Notes: generated from the sequence alone by a model not told the origin. Positions 51,525 through 60,738 are shown, counted from the first letter of the stretch. The stretch: DNA of 64,000 nucleotides from an uncultured Acetatifactor sp. (GCA_910584865.1 CAJUCE010000025.1:17117-81116); one strand, 5' to 3'. Numbers and translations are program-made.

Positions 51525-52702
51525 ATGAGGTTCATTGAAAACAAAAAACTTGCTGTGCGAATTGGAGTCATCACCACCGTTATCACCCTGGCAGGGATGA
51601 CTCTGCTTTGGCTGGCCGTATCCACCAACACCGCTTCCATGGTCAAAAACAACATCGCCAACCAGATGACCGATGCCGTGAAGTCCAGAGCCGCTATCAT
51701 AGACGAGTATGTGCTTTCTGCCGAAGAATACATGACCGCCTTTGCCCTGGGCAGGGAGGTTCGCGACCTGCTTCTGAATCCGGAAGATCCTGCACTGCTC
51801 ACACAGGCCCAGAAGTATACGGAGGATTTCGCCTCCATCAAAGGAATCTTTGAGGGGCTTTATATCGCCACCCCGGAAACCCATGTGCTAACCCATACCT
51901 CCCAGAGCGCCATAGGTATGACCACCCGCTCGGGAGATTCCCTGAAAACCTTTCAGGACACGATCCTGGCCGGACAGGAGCTGACGAACTTAGGGAGCAT
52001 GAAATCCCCCGGCACCGGCAGCATGATCCTGTCCATGTACTACCCCATCTTCGAAGGACAGCAGTGCATCGGCTATGTAGGCGCCGGCGTCTATGTCAGC
52101 CACCTCATGGATTCACTGCTGCACCTGGATATCAAGGATCTTCCCGACAGTGAGTACGTGTTCCTGAACGTGGACACGGGCGTCTATCTCTATCATGCAG
52201 ATGATACCCTTTTAAATACCGAAACCACCGATGCCGGATACCTGGAAATCATCCGGCGCATTCAGGCGGACAGGGGCACACGGGCCGGTACAGACTCATA
52301 TCAGGATGAGAACGGGACAAAGCGGCTGGTGGTCTACAAGTACCTGAAGGATCGTGGCTGGGTCTTCATGGTCCGAGACAGTGAGGCAGAAGTCTACGCC
52401 GCTGTCACCAATGTACGGGTTCTGGCAGGTGTGCTGTAACAGAATCTACAGACCAGGCAGTCTCCGCCATGCAGGTCATCAGCGACTGCATCCGTTCTAT
52501 CAAAGAGCTGATGGATGAAATTGCCTCTGCCAGCGTTCAGCAATCGGAAATGACTCTGTTGATTGAAACAGGAATCAAAGAAATATCAGCCGTGGTTCAG
52601 AATAATTCTGCAGCTGCAGAAAAAAGCGCATCGGTGTCCAGGGAGCTGTCCCAGCAGGCACGGACACTGAATAACCTCATCAGCCGTTTTCGTATTCACT
52701 AA
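51525..52702 (+). pseudogene. Methyl-accepting chemotaxis protein with internal deletion
   Basis: The first 304 codons (51525-52439) give a membrane segment (IGVITTVITLAGMTLLWLAV) and a periplasmic Cache-like sensor domain (FALGREVRDLLLNPEDPALL, MILSMYYPIFEGQQCIGYVG, YVFLNVDTGVYLYHAD), ending TNVRVLAGVL and a stop. Then, shifted by one base, comes the C-terminal tail of a chemoreceptor (TESTDQAVSAMQVISDCIRS, ASVQQSEMTLLIETGIKEIS, SRELSQQARTLNNLISRF). The second membrane segment's flank, HAMP and the kinase-contact tip are missing, so signalling is not possible as written. GGTGGAG is 7 nt before the start. Confidence 0.85.
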
Positions 52703-52754
52703 GCAAGCTGATGCAAAGCAGCGTCCGGCAGTTCCTTAGGCCGCTCAGTCTGTA

Positions 52755-52780
52755 TAGGCTGCAGCTCCTGCTGCAGCCTA
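52755..52780. terminator. Hairpin between chemoreceptor remnant and ABC permease
   Basis: TAGGCTGCAG (52755-52764), 6-nt loop, CTGCAGCCTA (52771-52780): a perfect 10-bp stem between convergent genes. The T-run is weak on both strands. Confidence 0.55.
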
Positions 52781-52788
52781 CTCCCAGC

Positions 52789-54036
52789 TTAATTCAGCGC
52801 ATGCCTGCAATAAGAGCGGACAGCCAGGAATGCAAACAGGGGAATCTCAATCACGCAGGCCCCAATCATGGCATAGGGCATCCAGACTGCCATCCCGCCC
52901 AGATTCAAAAACTTGAAATCCGTAATCCCATAGAGAACACTTGCCTGAATGCTCGTCCCGCTGGCAGGCAGGATGCTGCACAGCCAGGTACCCAGTCCGC
53001 CGGGCATCGTCATGGAGATTACGACCGGCGCGATGCAGAATACCAATGCCGCTGCCACAGAGGACACAGTGGTTCTGCACCTGGCGGAAAGAAACAGCGT
53101 AAAACTCACGGAAGCCAGAACCGAGAGCAGTCCTGCCACAGCAAAAAGAAACTGGAGGCCTCCGACATTCATGTCTGCTAGGGTCACAATGGAATACATC
53201 ATCTGGATGGATGTCCGGGTGCATTCCCATCCGAACAGGCTGTCCGCCACCAGAATATGCATGACAGCACAAACCACGAATACGACCCCGCTGACGCAAA
53301 GGGCTGCGGACAACTTTGCAATGCCAAGCGCCCCCATGCCATACCGGGTGCACCGCAGAATATCATCCGCGCCGGACTGATAATCGGCGGAGAATACCGG
53401 CGCGGCAATGACCACGCAAAACAGCAGCACCAGAAATCCCATAATGTTCTGATAGTCCAGGACGGTGGAATTCATGCCCGGATAAACCTCAAAAGGTTTT
53501 TCCGTGTTCCGGTACATTTCCACGGCCTTGCGCTGCGCCCCGGGGCTGTCCGGCTGTTCCATGGCCATCAGCGAAGCAATCCGGGACTCGCAGACAGAAT
53601 AGTAGTCATCAATTTGTTCCGGGTCAATTTCCATAATCGCAGGGGCCATTCCTGTGTTCGGGTCCGCAAAGGCCTCTTTTACACCGTGGAGCAGGGGGGC
53701 AATGGGGAGGATTTCCCGCTCATAGACACCTTCCGGCAGCTCATAGGATTCCGTCACGCCGTATAACGCAAGGCAGGCCTGATAGGTCTCCACGGCCTCC
53801 CGCACCCGTTCCGGAGTGACTGGTCCGGCGGCATCTGCCTGGCGTTCTTTTTCATAGGCGATAGATGCCAGACCGGTGAGATTTACCTCGTTTCCGGCCT
53901 CGTCCATGTAATTGCTGTAGCAGTAGGTAACAGGCAGCCAGGCAAGCAGAACGGAAAACAGAAGCGCCAGAGCAAGCAAAATCAAGGTAAATTTTGACTT
54001 CAGTACTCGTTTTAATTCTAAATAAAATATCCTCAT
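52789..54036 (-). CDS. ABC-2 type transporter permease
   Basis: 415 residues. One N-terminal membrane segment (FTLILLALALLFSVLLAWL), a large extracellular domain (about 35-200), then five further spans (IMGFLVLLFCVVIAAPVF, VSGVVFVVCAVMHILVA, FLFAVAGLLSVLASVSFTLF, AAALVFCIAPVVISM, MIGACVIEIPLFAFLAV). This layout fits ABC-2 permeases of antibiotic- or peptide-export systems. Its start directly follows the ATPase stop. Substrate unknown. Confidence 0.88.
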   Translation of the reverse strand: MRIFYLELKRVLKSKFTLILLALALLFSVLLAWLPVTYCYSNYMDEAGNEVNLTGLASIAYEKERQADAAGPVTPERVREAVETYQACLALYGVTESYELPEGVYEREILPIAPLLHGVKEAFADPNTGMAPAIMEIDPEQIDDYYSVCESRIASLMAMEQPDSPGAQRKAVEMYRNTEKPFEVYPGMNSTVLDYQNIMGFLVLLFCVVIAAPVFSADYQSGADDILRCTRYGMGALGIAKLSAALCVSGVVFVVCAVMHILVADSLFGWECTRTSIQMMYSIVTLADMNVGGLQFLFAVAGLLSVLASVSFTLFLSARCRTTVSSVAAALVFCIAPVVISMTMPGGLGTWLCSILPASGTSIQASVLYGITDFKFLNLGGMAVWMPYAMIGACVIEIPLFAFLAVRSYCRHALN

Positions 54037-54954
54037 TTATTCATACCTCCCAACTCTTTTTCCACTGGTTCTCCTACGGTTTTCCCCGCCGCCCTGCGGA
54101 AACAGCCACAAATACAGGTCCTCCAGGCGGGGCGCGCAAGGGAAGGAACTGTCATTACAGGGACGCTCCGCCAGATAGCGAATGGAAACACAGCCGTCGT
54201 TTTCATTCCGCAGACTGGCCACCTGAAGCCTGCTTTCATACTTCGCCGCGGCCTCCGCCGGAATTGTACAGCTCCACACCTTCCCCTCCACCATTTGAAC
54301 CAGCTCCTCCGTTGTCCCGACAGCCAGCAGCCTCCCGTTCCGGATGATGGCATGGCAGGTGGCGATGTACTCCACATCGGGGACAATGTGGGTGGAAACC
54401 AAAACAATGCGGTCATGGGCAAACTCCGACAGCAGATTGCGAAAGCGCACCCTCTCCCCGGGATCCAGGCCCCCGGTGGGTTCGTCCAGAATCAACACCT
54501 CCGGGTCATTCAACAAAGCCTGGGCAATTCCCACCCTGCGCCTCATCCCTCCGGAGAGACTGGCAATCTTTTTATGATACACATCCGTCAGGGAAACCCG
54601 CTCCAACAGTTCCTGTATCCTCCGCCTGCTCTCCCCCTCAGACAGCCCCTTCAGGGCAGCCACATAAGCCAGATAATCCTTCACCGTGAATTCCGGAGAA
54701 AAACCGAACTCCTGGGGCAAATACCCGAAAACATCCCTATAGCGCTCTCCCAGAACCCGGACAGGCACACCGTCATATACCACCTGTCCGAAGTCAGGCC
54801 GCATGATCCCGGCTATTATCCGCATCAGGGTCGTCTTGCCCGCGCCGTTGGCCCCCAACAGGCCCCAGACTCCCGGTGTCAGCTCCAGGCTGATACCGTC
54901 CACGGCTTTCTTGTCTTTGAACGTTTTGGAAACCTTATTGATCAGCAGTTCCAT
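54037..54954 (-). CDS. ABC transporter ATP-binding protein
   Basis: 305 residues. Walker A LLGANGAGKTTLMRIIAG, Q-loop GYLPQEFGFSPEFT, signature LSGGMRRRVGIAQAL, Walker B LILDEPTGGLDP, switch His in VLVSTHIVPDV. The C-terminal ~80 residues are an extra domain. It pairs with the permease just downstream; a VanRS-like two-component system lies upstream and probably controls both, as in bacitracin and lantibiotic resistance loci. Confidence 0.93.
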   Translation of the reverse strand: MELLINKVSKTFKDKKAVDGISLELTPGVWGLLGANGAGKTTLMRIIAGIMRPDFGQVVYDGVPVRVLGERYRDVFGYLPQEFGFSPEFTVKDYLAYVAALKGLSEGESRRRIQELLERVSLTDVYHKKIASLSGGMRRRVGIAQALLNDPEVLILDEPTGGLDPGERVRFRNLLSEFAHDRIVLVSTHIVPDVEYIATCHAIIRNGRLLAVGTTEELVQMVEGKVWSCTIPAEAAAKYESRLQVASLRNENDGCVSIRYLAERPCNDSSFPCAPRLEDLYLWLFPQGGGENRRRTSGKRVGRYE

Positions 54955-55047
54955 GTGAGATATCCTCCCTGTTTCTCTGTAAAATCCAGGCTTGGCGATT
55001 CTTTCTCCGCAATAACCGCAAACCCATATGCTATGACTTTAATGCGC

Positions 55048-55077
55048 ATACAAGCATGCCCGTTTAAGAATTGTCAA
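55048..55077 (-). promoter_or_regulatory. Probable promoter for the ABC transporter genes
   Basis: On the minus strand TTGACA (55077-55072), 18-nt spacer, TTGTAT (55053-55048), just after the terminator that follows the histidine kinase gene. Confidence 0.5.
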
Positions 55078-55080
55078 CAG

Positions 55081-55129
55081 AAAAAGCGCTTCTGCCCTGG
55101 TACACTTATTGTACCAAAAGCAAAAGCGC
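55081..55129 (-). terminator. Terminator after the histidine kinase gene
   Basis: GCGCTTTTGC/GCAGAAGCGC outer stem (one mismatch) and GGTACA/TGTACC inner stem, followed on the minus strand by TTTTTCTGTT. Confidence 0.7.
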
Positions 55130-55190
55130 CGTTTTCTCGTTTCTCCACACAGTAGTCTGCTTTTTTTCTGCGGAATTTCTTACGATTTTC

Positions 55191-56342
55191 CTATAAAACC
55201 GGAAGCGTCACGGTAAAGACCGTCAGCTCATTTTCGCTTTCTGCCGTGATTGTCCCTTTGTGAAGCGTGACAATCTGCCTGGCAATGGCAAGCCCCAGGC
55301 CGGTTCCGCCAGTGCCGCGCCCCGTATCCAGGCTGTAAAACTGCTCAAAGAGCCGCTCCAGCTTTTTCGCCGGAATCGTATCGCCGTGATTGGAAAATTT
55401 CAATACCAGATTCTCTTCCCTGCGCCCGGCTTCAATGGTGATTTCAGTCCCCTCATAACTGTAAAGCGCGGCATTGCGCAAAAGATTGTCGAACACCCTC
55501 TGCATTTTATCGGCATCACATTTCAGCAGGATATCCTCCGCCGCCAGACGGCAGGTTAAACCCCTTCCGTCCAGAATCGGCTGAAACTCATACACCAACT
55601 GCTCCAACAGGCGGGTGAGGTTGATTTCCTTATACTGCAGTATAATATCAGACAAGCTGTACCTGGCAATTTCCAGAAATTCGTTGATCAGCTCCTCCAA
55701 CCGTTCTGATTTCGCAAGGGCGATAGAAAGGTACTTCTCCCGCAGTTCTTCAGAAATCTGCCTTTCATCCCGGAGCAGATTCAGATAGCCGATAGTTGAA
55801 GCCAACGGCGTCTTCAAATCATGGGCCAAGTACATGATCAGATCATTTTTCCGCTGTTCGGCCTCGCGCATATGGCGGTTCTGCAGAACCATTCTATGCT
55901 TCGCCACGTTCATTTTTCGCTCGATGGAGAACAGCTCCGGAGGCAGGGAAATCTCCCCGGAACTTCTCCCGGGAGAAGGAGCGCTCCCCAGGACTTCCCC
56001 GGAATCATCCTCAAGCAGGATATCCATTCCCCTGCTGACAGCCTCAAGGTACCCTGTCAGCCAACGCAGATAAATCCGAAACAATCCGACGAATATCAGG
56101 AGGAAAGAACACAGAATCATCATATCCATATGCCTGCGAAATGTCCGCTCATACAACTGCAGAGCGGCCTCATAGTTTATACCAAAGACAAACTGAAAAA
56201 ACGCAACCATCCCGTCGGCAAATCCGACATGCTGCAAAACAGAATAAGTTATATAAATGACGGCAGCGGCAGCTGTCAGCGCCCCAAACGTCCGAAGCAG
56301 AATCCGCACACGGAACTGGCGGAAATCCTTTCTATTTTTCAA
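55191..56342 (-). CDS. VanS-like sensor histidine kinase
   Basis: 383 residues. Two membrane segments (LTAAAAVIYITYSVL and MMILCSFLLIFVGLFRIYL) enclose a short extracellular loop; a linker and HisKA domain follow with the phospho-acceptor His in YLAHDLKTPLASTIGYL (about H174), then the HATPase domain (N-box FDNLLRNAALYSYEG, G-box TGGTGLGLAIARQIV). The H-box sequence is that of VanS/BceS-type kinases. The start overlaps the response-regulator stop by 11 nt. Confidence 0.9.
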   Translation of the reverse strand: MKNRKDFRQFRVRILLRTFGALTAAAAVIYITYSVLQHVGFADGMVAFFQFVFGINYEAALQLYERTFRRHMDMMILCSFLLIFVGLFRIYLRWLTGYLEAVSRGMDILLEDDSGEVLGSAPSPGRSSGEISLPPELFSIERKMNVAKHRMVLQNRHMREAEQRKNDLIMYLAHDLKTPLASTIGYLNLLRDERQISEELREKYLSIALAKSERLEELINEFLEIARYSLSDIILQYKEINLTRLLEQLVYEFQPILDGRGLTCRLAAEDILLKCDADKMQRVFDNLLRNAALYSYEGTEITIEAGRREENLVLKFSNHGDTIPAKKLERLFEQFYSLDTGRGTGGTGLGLAIARQIVTLHKGTITAESENELTVFTVTLPVL

Positions 56343-57042
56343 TGGTGTAGCCTACCCCCCATACTGTTTTGACGAATCTGGGATTTCTGGCGGGCTCGCC
56401 CATCTTTTCCCGCAGACGTCCGATATGGGCCATGACGGTGTTGTTATTCTGCAGGAATTTCTCGCCCCATACCGCCTCAAAAAGCTCCTCGGAAGGGACG
56501 ACGCTGCCCTGCTGCTCACAGAGATACCAGAGGATGGCAAATTCAATGGGGGTCAGCTGCAGTTCTTTTCCAAACAGAAAGCACTTATGGCTGTCCCTGT
56601 TGATCACCAGTCCCCGAATATCATACTCATGCGCCGGCTCCTCCGGTTTCGGAGCAGCATTGTTATACAGCCGGTACCGCCGCAGCTGAGTTTTTACCCG
56701 GGCAGCTACCTCCAGCGGGTTAAACGGCTTAGTGATATAATCGTCGGCTCCGATGGCCAGCCCCCTGATCTTATCCGCATCCGTCCCTTTTGCCGTAAGC
56801 ATGATAATGGGATAATAAGACTTCTCCCGGATTTTTCTGCAAATCTGAAAACCGTCCCCGTCCGGGAGCATCACATCCAGAATTGCCAGATCCAGCTCCG
56901 TATGCGCAATGCAAGCTAAGGCTTCCGCACCCGTGTAACACTTATGAATCGTACAACCATCTCCTGCGAGATAAAGCTCAATGACGTCAGCCAGTTCCTT
57001 TTCATCGTCTACTACTAAAATATTGTAACCCATTTGATTCAT
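56332..57042 (-). CDS. VanR/OmpR-family response regulator
   Basis: 236 residues. Receiver domain with Asp56 (LDLAILDVMLPDGDGF), the acidic pair VVDDEK, Thr in IIMLTAKG and Lys in YITKPFNPLEVAARV. C-terminal winged helix OmpR type (LQLTPIEFAILWYLCEQQG, NTVMAHIGRLREKMGEP, VKTVWGVGYTIEK). Partner of the kinase just downstream; the ABC genes beyond are the likely targets. Confidence 0.92.
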   Translation of the reverse strand: MNQMGYNILVVDDEKELADVIELYLAGDGCTIHKCYTGAEALACIAHTELDLAILDVMLPDGDGFQICRKIREKSYYPIIMLTAKGTDADKIRGLAIGADDYITKPFNPLEVAARVKTQLRRYRLYNNAAPKPEEPAHEYDIRGLVINRDSHKCFLFGKELQLTPIEFAILWYLCEQQGSVVPSEELFEAVWGEKFLQNNNTVMAHIGRLREKMGEPARNPRFVKTVWGVGYTIEK

Positions 57043-57145
57043 ATTCTACCTGTCGTTAAATCAGTTTTGCTTTCCGTTTTTAGTTTGCCCGGGAAAAGAC
57101 AGATGCTTCCTGTATGTATCATTGTCCTTCTTGCTTAATTCCTGC

Positions 57146-57292
57146 TCAGAAACTGCCTTTACAGACAGCCTCCCGATTTTCGCTTCTTTTTTCTTCTTCG
57201 GCCATAAAAAGCAACATGTTAGTCCATTTGCTGTGGGATACCTCCTGGATGCCGTGAAATGCTTGCATGAAATGTTCTTGACAGTCAGCCAT
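57146..57292 (-). CDS. Possible small protein, 48 residues
   Basis: Frame MADCQEHFMQAFHGIQEVSH...NMLLFMAEEEKRSENREAV, whose ATG shares a base with the stop of the preceding small frame (TGATG), so translation would be coupled. No family recognised. It may be real or chance. Confidence 0.3.
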   Translation of the reverse strand: MADCQEHFMQAFHGIQEVSHSKWTNMLLFMAEEEKRSENREAVCKGSF

Positions 57293-57423
57293 CAATAATC
57301 CTTTGTCCTTTTCACTGCTGCTGTTTCATCCTGCCCCTGCGGCACAACAATATCTCTGCCACCGCAGCGCAGACACTGCCCCTCGAATTCTGGCACGGAG
57401 TCTAAATCGAATTCAACTTGCAC
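57292..57423 (-). CDS. Possible small protein with CxxC, 43 residues
   Basis: From a GTG at 57423: MQVEFDLDSVPEFEGQCLRC then GGRDIVVPQGQDETAAV. A single CxxC is seen. The frame continues upstream inside the phosphatase gene in another frame, so the start is unsure and the ribosome site is poor. Its end overlaps the next small ATG by one base. Confidence 0.3.
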   Translation of the reverse strand: MQVEFDLDSVPEFEGQCLRCGGRDIVVPQGQDETAAVKRTKDY

Positions 57424-57424
57424 A

Positions 57425-57895
57425 TTACAATTTAGGCAGCAAGCTGGCCAGAAGCGCTCTGCAGCCTTCCAGGACATCCCGATAAGCAGCATCAAAATCC
57501 CCTGTATACCATGGATCAGAAATATCTCGGTCCGAGCCGGCAAAAGTCAGGAGCTTAAACACTTTGTTTTCCGGATCACTGCCCAGCATCCGGTACATAT
57601 TACGGATATTGGCGCTGTCCATACCGATAAGAAAATCATATTTCGCATAATCTGCCCGCGCCAGCTGAACAGCATGTTTTCCTCTGCAATCAATACCATG
57701 CTCGGCAAGTTTTGCCTTTGCGGGCGGATAAACCGGATTGCCTATGCCATTCCAAATTTCCTCTGTGCTGGTGGCAGCGGAAGCAATGTGAAACTGCTTT
57801 GCAAGACCGGCCTGTTCTACGAGATCCTTCATGATGAACTCAGCCATTGGGCTGCGACAAATATTGCCGTGGCACACGAATAATATTTTAATCAT
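57425..57895 (-). CDS. Low-molecular-weight protein tyrosine phosphatase
   Basis: 156 residues. P-loop CHGNICRSP (nucleophile Cys8, Arg14) at the N-terminus and the acid Asp in SDPWYTGDF. It removes phosphate from tyrosine on proteins, and some members control capsule kinases, but no capsule gene is near. It ends just before the mobilizable element. Confidence 0.93.
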   Translation of the reverse strand: MIKILFVCHGNICRSPMAEFIMKDLVEQAGLAKQFHIASAATSTEEIWNGIGNPVYPPAKAKLAEHGIDCRGKHAVQLARADYAKYDFLIGMDSANIRNMYRMLGSDPENKVFKLLTFAGSDRDISDPWYTGDFDAAYRDVLEGCRALLASLLPKL

Positions 57896-58020
57896 ATCTT
57901 TTATATCCCTTCATAAGCCTTCAAACCTTGATTTTTCAAGCTTTTTGGCGCTTCTTTCATTTTTGCTTTTTTACCCTTAATCTGTGTAATTCGTTATAAA
58001 TCTACGCAAATTTACGGGCA

Positions 58021-58057
58021 AATGGTGTAGTAATTGGTGTAGTAGATTGGTGTATTT
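58021..58057. repeat. Three 12-13 bp direct repeats next to the integrase stop
   Basis: GGTGTA with flank (A)TTGGTGTAGTA recurs at 58024, 58036 and 58049, just after the integrase stop. Such repeats are typical arm-type binding sites of Tn916-family integrases. The element end (att) should be near 57.9-58.0 kb, but it cannot be fixed without an empty site. Confidence 0.5.
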
Positions 58058-58058
58058 C

Positions 58059-59258
58059 TCAACCTGATTTTCTCTGTTTTCCATGCATATCAGTTTCTTT
58101 GAAGTCCAAGATCTTCACCATCTGCTCCGCCGCACGGTCATAACTGGCATGAGTATAAACATTCAACGTAACGCCTACATCCGAATGTCCCATTACATAC
58201 TGTAAGGTCTTAATATCCATACCTGCGTTTGCCATGTTGGTACAAAAGGTGTGGCGAAATACATGAGGTGTGATGTGTGGCAACGGTTTGTCTGGATATA
58301 GTTTCTTGTACTTCTTCATTGCCCAACGCATTTCATTTTCGATATGCAACGCTACTTTTGGTTTATCATCCTTGTCCAGCAGAAGAAAGCTACTATATCC
58401 ATCAACAATCATTTCTGTCTTTAAACTCTTGCGGTGAGTAAGGATATTTTTCAGACTCCGATAGACATCCTCTGTCATGGGGATAAAGCGGCATCCGCAC
58501 TCAGTCTTTGTTTTCTCAACATAATATTTCCCGCCACGTTCTCTGACAAGCTGATGATCCACACGGATTTTCCGGTTTTCAAAATCTAAATCACTTTTTG
58601 TCAAGCCACAAAACTCACTGACACGCATTCCCGTTCCCAACAGCACAACAAATTCATCATAATACTTACAGTAGGTTTTATCTTCACAAATAAATCCCAT
58701 CCAAAGTTCCTGCTGTTCCTCTGTCATGGCGATACGTTTTTGTGAATCGTTTGGCACAACATCCACCAGCTTAAAATCAAATGGATTCCTGCGGATAATG
58801 TCCTCATTATATGCCATCTGAAAAGCAGGTTTTACAACGCCCCTGACGCTTGTAATGGTACTATATCCTTTTCCGTCATTGTGTAGCTTCATAATCCACT
58901 GCTGGGCGTCCGACACCTTAATATCCCTTATCTGCCGATACCCGAAGTCCTCTTTTTTAATCAGATTCAGCACAAAATTGTATCCGACTTTGGTATTATA
59001 GCGTACACCCTGTTTCAAACTGATATAGCGTTCCAAGAGGGCAATAACGGTAACTTCTCCGGCGGCATAGTCGATCCCGTTGTCAAGCGGCTTTTGAATT
59101 ACCTTTTCCTTTTCCCGCAGTTCCTTCAAATCAGAGGAATAAATGGTCTGCCTCTTTCCGTGGATATCCGTATAGCGGTACTGATAAATCAGGTCTTTTC
59201 TCTGGCTCTCCCCTGTCTTTAAGATTCGTCCTTTATTGTCTTTCCGTTTCTCAGACAT
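58059..59258 (-). CDS. int: Tyrosine recombinase, Tn916-type integrase
   Basis: 399 residues. N-terminal arm-binding domain (KGRILKTGESQRKDLIYQYRY, KRQTIYSSDLKELREKE), SAM-like core-binding domain, and catalytic domain with Arg in LLGTGMRVSEFCGL, HxxR in HVFRHTFCTNMANAG, His in GHSDVGVTLNVYTHA and the Tyr nucleophile there. It cuts and joins element ends. ATG at 59258 with AAGGAG 8 nt upstream. Excisionase lies 120 bp upstream. Confidence 0.95.
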   Translation of the reverse strand: MSEKRKDNKGRILKTGESQRKDLIYQYRYTDIHGKRQTIYSSDLKELREKEKVIQKPLDNGIDYAAGEVTVIALLERYISLKQGVRYNTKVGYNFVLNLIKKEDFGYRQIRDIKVSDAQQWIMKLHNDGKGYSTITSVRGVVKPAFQMAYNEDIIRRNPFDFKLVDVVPNDSQKRIAMTEEQQELWMGFICEDKTYCKYYDEFVVLLGTGMRVSEFCGLTKSDLDFENRKIRVDHQLVRERGGKYYVEKTKTECGCRFIPMTEDVYRSLKNILTHRKSLKTEMIVDGYSSFLLLDKDDKPKVALHIENEMRWAMKKYKKLYPDKPLPHITPHVFRHTFCTNMANAGMDIKTLQYVMGHSDVGVTLNVYTHASYDRAAEQMVKILDFKETDMHGKQRKSG

Positions 59259-59378
59259 TTTCAAACTCCTTTCCGTGGTGGAAAGAGCCTTGATATGACT
59301 CATCTATTGTACCATATCAAAGCTGATTTTACACCACAAGTTTCACAAAAACTGCAAGAAATGAGATAACAGCTGTTG

Positions 59379-59573
59379 TCAGATAGAATATTCCTGCTCG
59401 ATATATTGATCGAACAGTCGGCGTTTGATTAACCGCTTATTGCCAACCCACAAAACATAGCGGCAGTTTTTCTCATTGGTAAGCTCACGCAGTTTATTGA
59501 CGCCAATCCCTGAATAAGCTGCCGCTTCTTCAAGGCTTAAATTGCTCTTTTCCCAAATAGGAACTTCTTTCAC
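59379..59573 (-). CDS. xis: Excisionase (Tn916 Xis-like)
   Basis: 64 residues, small winged-helix/MerR-like DNA-binding protein (SNLSLEEAAAYSGIGVNKLR, WVGNKRLIKRRLFDQYIEQE). It directs the integrase toward excision. GTG start with AAGGAGG 10 nt upstream. The xis-int order is that of Tn916-type elements. Confidence 0.88.
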   Translation of the reverse strand: MKEVPIWEKSNLSLEEAAAYSGIGVNKLRELTNEKNCRYVLWVGNKRLIKRRLFDQYIEQEYSI

Positions 59574-59769
59574 TTACTTTTGCCTCCTTAAACGCACAAA
59601 AAGGACAGCCCAGACTTTTCCCATAAGTCTGTGACTGCCCTTGCGCTGTGTTAATGATAAATAATTCAAAATCCCTTGAAAACACCTGCAAACAGTTGGG
59701 AAGGATTGCAGGATCATATACGGGATTTATGTATTCAGTTTTTTGTTGTCAGCTTTGAATGTATCTGCC

Positions 59770-60099
59770 TTAAATTTTCAGCTTGTCCGCACCATATTTG
59801 TGAATGATACGGAACAGTATTTCTTTCTCTTTTCCCTCTGATTTTCCGTACATCCTGCAAAGTGTTTCAAGCTCCGTCTGCGTGAGGGTGTTGATATAAG
59901 GCTTGTAATTTTCCGTAATAAAAACCCCGCCGCCCTCGCCCGGCTTTGTGTAAACCGGATAGTCAAAAGACAGTGCGATAACATCATTCATTATCGTGCG
60001 CCTTGAAACATCCAGTTCCCATGCAAGCTCCCTCATTGTCGTATGCCCTTTGGCGGATAAAATGCTGATGATTTCCATTCTCCGGTGTGCAGTGTCCAT
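59770..60099 (-). CDS. HTH-domain protein of the element
   Basis: 109 residues. N-terminal DeoR-type helix-turn-helix (RMEIISILSAKGHTTMRELA, LDVSRRTIMNDVIALS) and a wing (PVYTKPGEGGGVFITENY), then a helix-rich tail (TQTELETLCRMYGKSEGKE). Similar small HTH proteins are found in clostridial conjugative and mobilizable elements next to a second one. Probably a regulator of element genes. Confidence 0.75.
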   Translation of the reverse strand: MDTAHRRMEIISILSAKGHTTMRELAWELDVSRRTIMNDVIALSFDYPVYTKPGEGGGVFITENYKPYINTLTQTELETLCRMYGKSEGKEKEILFRIIHKYGADKLKI

Positions 60100-60119
60100 G
60101 CCACGCCTCCCGTCATTTT

Positions 60120-60458
60120 CTATGTAAAACTTCCGCAGTACGGTCCAAATTCATGTATGATTGATAAAACAATTTTCCTGTCCTCTGAACCACAGGTCAC
60201 AGCAACTTTTTCCAAGCATTCCAACTGTTCCTGCGTGAGCGTGTTCTGGTGTTGCCCCACACCGTCCGCAAGGAGATAGCCTCCGTCATATCCCTGCTTT
60301 GTGATAACGGGGAGTTCTTCGCCTATGATGTCAAAATCCCTGCGTATGGCTTTCCTGCCGACACCGAACATCTTCATCATTTGTGATGTGGTCAGCTTTT
60401 TCCCCGACAGCAGCATACGCTCAATATCACGCCGCCGCTGGAATGCGTTGTCCTTCAT
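60120..60458 (-). CDS. Second HTH-domain protein of the element
   Basis: 112 residues, related in layout to the gene downstream: HTH (RRRDIERMLLSGKKLTTSQM, FGVGRKAIRRDFDIIG), wing (LPVITKQGYDGGYLLADGVG) and TQEQLECLEKVAVTCGSED. The two are about 20 nt apart and read the same way. Likely an element regulator pair produced by duplication. Confidence 0.75.
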   Translation of the reverse strand: MKDNAFQRRRDIERMLLSGKKLTTSQMMKMFGVGRKAIRRDFDIIGEELPVITKQGYDGGYLLADGVGQHQNTLTQEQLECLEKVAVTCGSEDRKIVLSIIHEFGPYCGSFT

Positions 60459-60570
60459 GTTTCACCTCCTTCCGCTGCTTGATTCCTTGTGGCTATTATA
60501 GAAAAAGTAATGTTCCCCCTATGGCTACCTTCCTCAAAAAAATCTGGTTATTTTTTCAAAAAAGGTAAAA

Positions 60571-60635
60571 GTTATACCGACTTTTTTCTGGACGAATCCC
60601 GTATTTATCAGTGCTGCCAAAAAAGTCGGTATAAC
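60571..60635. repeat. 17-bp perfect inverted repeat upstream of mobC
   Basis: GTTATACCGACTTTTTT (60571-60587) and its exact complement (60619-60635) with a 31-nt loop. It lies between the HTH genes and mobC. It could be part of an origin of transfer or a regulator site. Confidence 0.6.
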
Positions 60636-60718
60636 GTCATAGCAAGCACTGCCTGTGTTCCCTCACAGGCTGAATTTTTCCAATTTTCTAAAAGGCAGAA
60701 ACTTGAAAAAATTGCTTG

Positions 60719-60738
60719 TAGGGGGAAGTTTCCCCCTA
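60719..60738. other. oriT-like palindrome upstream of mobC
   Basis: TAGGGGGAA-GT-TTCCCCCTA followed by GCCCCCTCTGCG. Palindromes with such C/G runs next to mobC/mobA are typical of nic regions in mobilizable elements of clostridia. The nick site is not defined. With 60571-60635 this accounts for most of the 423-bp gap before mobC. Confidence 0.5.
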
